The notes beneath the pieces were generated by a model. The model did no database searches. It was not told the DNA's origin and saw nothing but the letters and a program-made list of their open reading frames with translations. A DNA stretch of 26,089 bases from assembly GCA_023450615.1 (NCBI GenBank), contig JAEXGT010000005.1, positions 1-26,089 on the forward strand. The letters run 5' to 3'. Below are positions 21,761-26,089 of this stretch, piece by piece. The DNA is from Pseudomonadota bacterium (GTDB lineage Bacteria; Pseudomonadota; Alphaproteobacteria; Rhizobiales; Beijerinckiaceae). Position numbers and translations under genes: made by a program. Numbering within the stretch: position 1 is the first letter of the stretch; every line of letters starts with the position of its first letter.

Positions 21761-23041
21761 ATGAAGTTCAGAACCAAAGCCCTACTCACGGCAGGCCTCA
21801 TGACGGTGGCCAGCCTGAGCGCCAGCATGGCCCATGCGGTCAACCTGACCATGTATTATCCGGTCGCGGTCGGCGGACCTGTCACGAAGATCATCGACGA
21901 CATGGTCCAGCAGTTCCACAAAGAGAACCCGGACATCAAGGTCGAGTCCGTCTATTCGGGCAATTACACCGACACGATGACCAAGGCCATGACCGCCATG
22001 AAGGGCGGCCAGCCTCCGCAGATGTCGGTGCTGTTCTCGACGGATCTCTTCACCCTCATGGACGAGAAGGCCATCGTGCCGATCGACGAGATCGCCGGCG
22101 CCGACAAGGAATGGCTGAACAGCTTCTACCCGGCCTTCATGGAAAACGGCCGCGTCGATGGCAAGACCTGGAGCATCCCGTTCCAGCGTTCCACCATCGT
22201 GCTCTATTACAACAAGGACGCTTTCAAGGAAGCGGGCCTTGATCCCGAGAAGCCGCCGACAACCTGGGCCGAGATGGCCGAAATGTCGAAGAAGCTCGTG
22301 AAGAAGGATGCTTCCGGCAACGTGACCCGCTGGGGCGTGGAAATCCCCTCCACCGGTTACGGCTATTGGATGCTTCAGGCGCTCGCCATCGAGAACGGCC
22401 AGAAGCTCATGAACGAGGCTGGCAACCAGGTCTCCTTCAATGCGCCGAAGACCGTCGAGGCCCTGCAATATTGGGTCGATCTCGCGGCCAAGGACGGCGT
22501 AATGCCGAAGGGCGCCGTGGAATGGGGCACCCTGCGCACGGACTTCCTGGAAGGCAAGACTGCCATGATGTGGCACACTACGGGCAACCTGACCGCAGTG
22601 AAGGAAGGCGCGAAGTTCAACTTCGGCGTCGCCATGCTGCCGGCCAAGGAGCGTCGCGGTTCGCCGACGGGCGGCGGAAACTTCTATGTGTTCAAGAGCG
22701 CTTCTCCCGAGCAGCAGCAGGCTGCGGTGAAGTTCATCAAGTGGATGACCGCTCCTGAGCGCGCCGCCGACTGGAGCATCAAGACCGGCTACGTGGCCGT
22801 GACGCCCGCCGCCTATGAAACGGGCGTCATGAAGGCCTACGTCAAGGACTTCCCGCAGGCCCTCGTCGCCCGCGATCAGCTGGAGCACGCCGTCGCCGAA
22901 CTGTCGGTGCATGAGAACGGCCGCATCTACAAGATCATGAACGACGCGGTGCAGGCAGCCGTCACCGGCTCGCAGACGCCGCAGGAAGCTCTCGACAGCG
23001 CCCAGAAGCAGTCCGAGCGCATCCTCAGCCGCTACAAGTAA
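21761..23041 (+). CDS. Extracellular solute-binding protein, UgpB-like
   Basis: A 426-residue periplasmic binding protein (family 1). Its signal peptide (KFRTKALLTAGLMTVASLSASMAHA) is cleaved at about residue 26. The ribosome site GGGGGAGG sits 7-9 bases before ATG. The mature protein resembles E. coli UgpB in several blocks by recall: IKVESVYSGNYTDTMTK (about 58-74), VLYYNKDAFKEAGLDPEKPP (about 147-166), KFNFGVAMLPAKE (about 285-297) and WSIKTGYVAVTPAAYE (about 336-351). UgpB binds sn-glycerol-3-phosphate and glycerophosphodiesters. Similarity is partial, so the ligand is a guess: a glycerophosphate-like or sugar-phosphate compound. Confidence 0.9.
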   Translation: MKFRTKALLTAGLMTVASLSASMAHAVNLTMYYPVAVGGPVTKIIDDMVQQFHKENPDIKVESVYSGNYTDTMTKAMTAMKGGQPPQMSVLFSTDLFTLMDEKAIVPIDEIAGADKEWLNSFYPAFMENGRVDGKTWSIPFQRSTIVLYYNKDAFKEAGLDPEKPPTTWAEMAEMSKKLVKKDASGNVTRWGVEIPSTGYGYWMLQALAIENGQKLMNEAGNQVSFNAPKTVEALQYWVDLAAKDGVMPKGAVEWGTLRTDFLEGKTAMMWHTTGNLTAVKEGAKFNFGVAMLPAKERRGSPTGGGNFYVFKSASPEQQQAAVKFIKWMTAPERAADWSIKTGYVAVTPAAYETGVMKAYVKDFPQALVARDQLEHAVAELSVHENGRIYKIMNDAVQAAVTGSQTPQEALDSAQKQSERILSRYK

Positions 23042-23051
23042 TGTCTTCCTG

Positions 23052-23079
23052 CGCTGCGGCGGAATCTCCCGCCGCAGCG
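23052..23079 (+). other. GC-rich intercistronic hairpin after the UgpB-like gene
   Basis: CGCTGCGGCGG (23052-23062) pairs perfectly with CCGCCGCAGCG (23069-23079), giving an 11-bp stem around AATCTC. No T run follows. It lies 11 bases after the binding-protein stop and just before the permease ribosome site, a place where such stems commonly stabilise the upstream message. Confidence 0.75.
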
Positions 23080-23106
23080 TACCGTTCGATCCCGCAGGAG
23101 AATACG

Positions 23107-24024
23107 ATGGTATCCGCCGTCATGAGCGCCGCCGAGCCGAAAGCCCTCCGGCGCAGGAACTGGATGACGAACGTCAATGCCTGGCTGCTCCTGCTGCCTG
23201 CCGTCGTTCTCCTGGCGACCTTTACCCATTATCCGATCCTGGCCACGCTCTATCACAGCTTCTTCTCGCTGAGCCGGGGTGGCGAAGCCGAATTCATCGG
23301 GCTGGAGAACTACACCTACATGCTGGAAGACGACGTCTTCTGGCAGGTTCTGCGCAACAACATCGTCTTCGCATTCGCCACCGTCCCGACCAGCATTGCG
23401 CTCGCCCTCTTGATGGCCGTGTGGGTGGACAAGAAGATTGCCGGGCGCTCCTTCCTGCGCCTCGCCTTCTTCACGCCGACCGTTCTGCCGATGATCGCGG
23501 TCGCCAATATCTGGCTGTTCTTCTACACGCCGGGTTACGGCCTGCTCGACCAGTTCGTGAAGAGCCTCGGCTTCTCCGGCCATAACTGGCTCGGCGATCC
23601 CTCCACTGTCATGAGCTGCCTTGCGGTCATGGTGGTGTGGAAGGAAGCGGGCTTCTTCATGATCTTCTACCTCGCGGCTCTGCAGACCATCCCGCCTGAG
23701 CTGAAGGAGGCCGCGGAAGTCGAAGGCGCGAGCCGGTGGTACTTTTTCCGCCGCGTGACGCTGCCGCTCCTCATGCCCACCACCCTGTTCATCTCGATCA
23801 ACGCGCTCATCAACTCCTTCAAGCTCGTCGATCAGCTCGTCATCATGACCAAGGGCGGCCCGAACAACGCAAGCTCGCTTCTGCTCTACTACATCTACGA
23901 AGTTGCCTTCACCTTCCAGGACACCGCTTTCGCCGCCACCCTGACGGTGACGCTGATCGTGATCCTGGCCGGCGTCGCGCTCACCAAGTTCGTCTATCTC
24001 GACCGCAGGATTCACTACCAATGA
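23107..24024 (+). CDS. Sugar-type ABC transporter permease (UgpA-like)
   Basis: A 305-residue membrane protein. I chose ATG 23107 because AGGAG lies 10 bases upstream and because the earlier in-frame ATG at 23041 would read through the intercistronic hairpin and lacks a ribosome site. The first segment is NAWLLLLPAVVLLATFTHYP (about residues 23-42). ATPase contact uses the loop ELKEAAEVEGASRWYFFRRVTLPLL (about 198-222), the EAA motif of the CUT1 family. The periplasmic loop LSRGGEAEFIGLENYTYML is the usual 'GLxNY' region. The following permease starts 4 bases before its stop, implying a coupled heterodimer. Confidence 0.93.
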   Translation: MVSAVMSAAEPKALRRRNWMTNVNAWLLLLPAVVLLATFTHYPILATLYHSFFSLSRGGEAEFIGLENYTYMLEDDVFWQVLRNNIVFAFATVPTSIALALLMAVWVDKKIAGRSFLRLAFFTPTVLPMIAVANIWLFFYTPGYGLLDQFVKSLGFSGHNWLGDPSTVMSCLAVMVVWKEAGFFMIFYLAALQTIPPELKEAAEVEGASRWYFFRRVTLPLLMPTTLFISINALINSFKLVDQLVIMTKGGPNNASSLLLYYIYEVAFTFQDTAFAATLTVTLIVILAGVALTKFVYLDRRIHYQ

Positions 24025-24830
24025 GAAAGAAAGATCATTCGGTCGAAACCATCGCCGCCTGGATTCTCGCCCTGCTGTGGCTGCTGCCGCTGGCCTACAG
24101 CCTGTGGAGCGCGTTCCATCCGTCCGAATATGCGACGCGCTTCGACCTGACGGCTCCGCTGACCCTCGACAACTTCGTCAAGGCCTGGAACCAGGCGCCG
24201 TTCGCGCGCTATTACCTGAACACCCTGCTGCTGGTGACCATGGTGCTGGCCTGCCAGCTTGTGATCGCTACGCTCGCGGCCTATGCCTTCGCGCGCTTCA
24301 AGTTCTTCGGGCGCGATGTTCTGTTCGCGCTGGTTCTAGTGCAGCTCATGATCATGCCTGACGTGCTGATCGTGGAGAATTACCGCGTCATCAGCTCGCT
24401 CAACCTGCTCGACACGATCCCCGCCATCGGGCTTCCCTACATCGCCTCGGCGTTCGGCATCTTCCTGCTGCGCCAGACCTTCAAGGGCGTTCCCAACGAG
24501 CTCGTGGACGCCGCGCGCGTGGAAGGCGCATCGTCCTTCGGCGTGTTGTGGCGTGTATTCGTGCCGCTCGGCAAAACCACCTACATCGCCTTCGGCCTCG
24601 TCTCCGTGAGCTATCACTGGAACAACTTCCTCTGGCCGCTCATCGTCACCAACTCGGTGGAGAGCCGCCCGCTCACGGTGGGCCTCGCCGTGTTCGGCGC
24701 GCCTGAAACCGGCGTCGACTGGTCGGTGATCACGGCGGCGACCGTCATGACCATGGCGCCGCTGCTGCTCGCCTTCCTGCTGTTCCAGAAGCAGTTCGTT
24801 CAATCCTTCATGCGCGCAGGCATCCGCTGA
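24021..24830 (+). CDS. Sugar-type ABC transporter permease (UgpE-like)
   Basis: A 269-residue membrane protein with the CUT1 second-permease pattern. It starts at ATG 24021 (ATGA overlap with the upstream stop). The first segment is VETIAAWILALLWLLPLAYSLW (about residues 8-29). NTLLLVTMVLACQLVIATLAAYAFARF (about 68-94) is the characteristic membrane stretch. The EAA loop is PNELVDAARVEGASSFGVLWRVFVPLGK (about 158-185). Its stop overlaps the ATG of the next gene by 1 base. Length is close to the family norm of about 280. Confidence 0.93.
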   Translation: MRKKDHSVETIAAWILALLWLLPLAYSLWSAFHPSEYATRFDLTAPLTLDNFVKAWNQAPFARYYLNTLLLVTMVLACQLVIATLAAYAFARFKFFGRDVLFALVLVQLMIMPDVLIVENYRVISSLNLLDTIPAIGLPYIASAFGIFLLRQTFKGVPNELVDAARVEGASSFGVLWRVFVPLGKTTYIAFGLVSVSYHWNNFLWPLIVTNSVESRPLTVGLAVFGAPETGVDWSVITAATVMTMAPLLLAFLLFQKQFVQSFMRAGIR

Positions 24831-25672
24831 TGAAGCTCGTCACCTGGAACATTCAATGGGGATTGGGCTGCGACGGCAAGGTCGATCTCGCGCGCATCGT
24901 CGAGACGGCAAAGGCGCTGAGCGATGCGGATGTGTTCTGCTTTCAGGAAATCTCGCACGGCTTTGCGCCGCATGACGGCGGCGAGGATCAGCCTGCGCTC
25001 CTCAGCAGCCTCCTGCCCGGCTACACGCCCATCTTCCGCCCCGCCGTCGAGCGGCGCGACGAGAAGGGCCGCCTACAGGTTTTCGGCAACATGATCCTCT
25101 CGCGCCTGCCGGTGCTGGAGATCACGAGCCATATGCTGCCATGGCCCGCGGCCGAATGCCGGAGCATGCAGCGTCAGGCTCTCGAAGCAATCGTTGCAAC
25201 GAGCTTCGGTCCCGTGCGCGTCACCACCTGCCATCTCGAGTATCACTCCTTCGAACATCGGCAGGCGCAGGTGGAGCACATCCGAGCTGTTCACGAGAAC
25301 AACGAGAATCGGAGCAGGCTCAAGCATCGCGATATGTCGGAAGGGCCCTATCGCTCTCTTCCCGCCCCTGTCGGCGCTATCGTCTGCGGCGACTTCAACC
25401 TCGGCCCCGACGATCCGCTTCACGCCGAAATGCGCAAGCCCTTCGCCTCAGACATTCCGGCATTCGTCGATGCCTGGACGGTCAAGCATGGCGATGCGCC
25501 CCACGCGCCCACGACCGGCGTGGCCGATTTCAAGCAATGGCCGCAAGGGCCCCATTGCCGCGATTATATCTTCGTGACGGAAAATCTGGCGGATCGGGTC
25601 GCAGACCTGCGCGTCGATGTGGAAACCACCGCATCCGATCATCAGCCGGTTGCGATTACGCTCCGTCCTTAA
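24830..25672 (+). CDS. Endonuclease/exonuclease/phosphatase (EEP) family enzyme
   Basis: A 280-residue metal-dependent hydrolase. MKLVTWNIQWG (Asn7) and VFCFQEIS (Glu40) are the conserved N-terminal metal and catalytic motifs. CHLEYHSFEHRQAQ (about 130-143), GDFNLGPDD (about 187-195) and SDHQPVAI (about 269-276) complete the EEP fold. Family members cleave phosphodiesters or phosphomonoesters in nucleic acids, lipids or inositol phosphates. No signal peptide is visible, so it is cytoplasmic. Because it is the last gene of the importer operon, translationally coupled to the permease gene, I infer a role in hydrolysing an imported phosphodiester, comparable to the role of UgpQ in E. coli, though not homologous to it. 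Confidence 0.9.
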   Translation: MKLVTWNIQWGLGCDGKVDLARIVETAKALSDADVFCFQEISHGFAPHDGGEDQPALLSSLLPGYTPIFRPAVERRDEKGRLQVFGNMILSRLPVLEITSHMLPWPAAECRSMQRQALEAIVATSFGPVRVTTCHLEYHSFEHRQAQVEHIRAVHENNENRSRLKHRDMSEGPYRSLPAPVGAIVCGDFNLGPDDPLHAEMRKPFASDIPAFVDAWTVKHGDAPHAPTTGVADFKQWPQGPHCRDYIFVTENLADRVADLRVDVETTASDHQPVAITLRP

Positions 25673-25673
25673 A

Positions 25674-25704
25674 AGAAAAAGCCGGGCCTTAGAGCCCGGC
25701 TTTC
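25674..25704. terminator. Bidirectional terminator between ugp-like operon and aldehyde dehydrogenase
   Basis: AAAGCCGGGC (25678-25687) pairs with GCCCGGCTTT (25694-25703) around CTTAGA. T-rich sequence follows on the right, and an A run on the left gives U's for the leftward gene that ends at 25709. Confidence 0.92.
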
Positions 25705-25708
25705 TTCA

Positions 25709-26089
25709 TCACATGCCCGCGAGAGCGACGTATTTGATTTCGAGGAAGCCCTCGATGCCGTACTTCGAGCCCTCACGGCCCAAGCCCGACTGCTTGATGC
25801 CGCCGAAGGGCGCCATCTCATTGGCCAGCGCTGGCGTGTTCACGCCCACCATGCCGCTCTCCAAGGCCTCCGCCACGCGCCACACGCGAGCCATATCCTT
25901 GGCATAGAAGTACGACGCCAGACCGAACTCCGTGTCGTTCGCCATGGCAATCACATCCTCTTCGTCCTTGAACGTGATGATCGGAGCCAGCGGCGCGAAG
26001 GTTTCTTCCTTCGTCACCTTCATCGCCTGCGTCACTCCCGTCATCACGGTCGGCTCGAAGAACGTGCCGCCAAGATCCGAGCGCTTGCC
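25709..26089 (-). CDS. Aldehyde dehydrogenase (succinate-semialdehyde dehydrogenase type), C-terminal part
   Basis: The visible 126 residues run in from the right window edge and end at the stop at 25709; the start lies outside the window. GKRSDLGGTFFEPTVMTG, KEETFAPLAPII (the conserved ExFGP-like segment), and PFGGIKQSGLGREGSKYGIE are the C-terminal signatures of the NAD(P)-dependent GabD/SSADH group, which oxidises succinate semialdehyde to succinate. The catalytic Cys is not in view, so substrate specificity rests on these segments only. Its terminator is shared with the rightward operon. Confidence 0.92.
   Translation of the reverse strand, partial: GKRSDLGGTFFEPTVMTGVTQAMKVTKEETFAPLAPIITFKDEEDVIAMANDTEFGLASYFYAKDMARVWRVAEALESGMVGVNTPALANEMAPFGGIKQSGLGREGSKYGIEGFLEIKYVALAGM

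Noticed and set aside
23041..23106. ATG at 23041 as start of the UgpA-like permease
   Set aside because: The 22 added codons are the intercistronic hairpin in translation and there is no ribosome site; ATG 23107 has AGGAG.
1..26089. Search for CRISPR arrays, insertion sequences, tRNA genes and attachment sites
   Set aside because: No regularly spaced repeats, terminal inverted repeats with transposase, cloverleaf tRNA sequences or integrase genes were seen by eye; a tRNAscan or repeat search would settle it.

Overview
The window is a gene-dense, high-GC chromosomal segment that reads like an alphaproteobacterium of the order Hyphomicrobiales (Rhizobiales), possibly close to Microvirga, Bosea or Methylobacterium. 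This is inferred from codon use, the abundance of ABC importers, a glycerate 2-kinase of the GckA/TtuD type and general-stress promoter motifs; no rRNA or marker gene is present to prove it. I see no tRNA, rRNA, CRISPR array, transposase, integrase or phage gene. The window looks like core and metabolic chromosome, not an island.

Layout. (1) 1-712: an edge-cut FAD-binding oxidase, divergent from a fumarylacetoacetate-hydrolase-family gene (819-1517). (2) 1641-5876: a polar amino acid ABC importer (two tandem binding proteins, two permeases, one ATPase) with a terminator at each end. The two binding proteins are a mosaic: 77 consecutive identical codon products, then only about 56% identity. 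(3) 5918-6729: a leftward pair, a DUF4112 protein and a small membrane protein. (4) 7060-8718: an M15/YcbK-like exported peptidase and an alpha/beta hydrolase with haloacetate-dehalogenase active-site residues. (5) 8715-11523: a leftward operon of pncB, pxpA and a methyltransferase. (6) 11615-13268: a leftward periplasmic sorbosone/PQQ-type sugar dehydrogenase followed by a small cytochrome c, a likely electron-transfer pair. (7) 13442-13948: a flavin-binding general stress protein. (8) 14164-16181: a rightward cluster of Mrp/ApbC Fe-S carrier, MobA and a TusA-like protein, suggesting metallocofactor work. (9) 16228-16404: a 58-residue CsbD stress protein on the minus strand. (10) 16739-17518: a soluble orphan histidine kinase, tail to tail with a glycerate 2-kinase (17515-18765) that lies downstream of a DeoR regulator (18849-19652). 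(11) 19852-25672: a rightward operon of HAD phosphatase, UgpC-like ATPase, UgpB-like binding protein, two permeases and an endonuclease/exonuclease/phosphatase-family enzyme. (12) 25709-26089: the C-terminal part of an aldehyde dehydrogenase.

The most interesting items are the recombinant tandem binding proteins and the loss in the second of a ligand-binding Asp; the ugp-like operon, which combines an importer with two putative phosphatases, a DeoR regulator and a glycerate kinase, and has a Pho-box-like sequence upstream; strong GC hairpins just after the binding-protein gene(s) in both ABC operons; EcfG-type promoter matches upstream of the two stress genes; and an AT-rich intergenic segment with a perfect 9-bp tandem repeat. 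I found no clear sign of a wholly new defence or mobile system.
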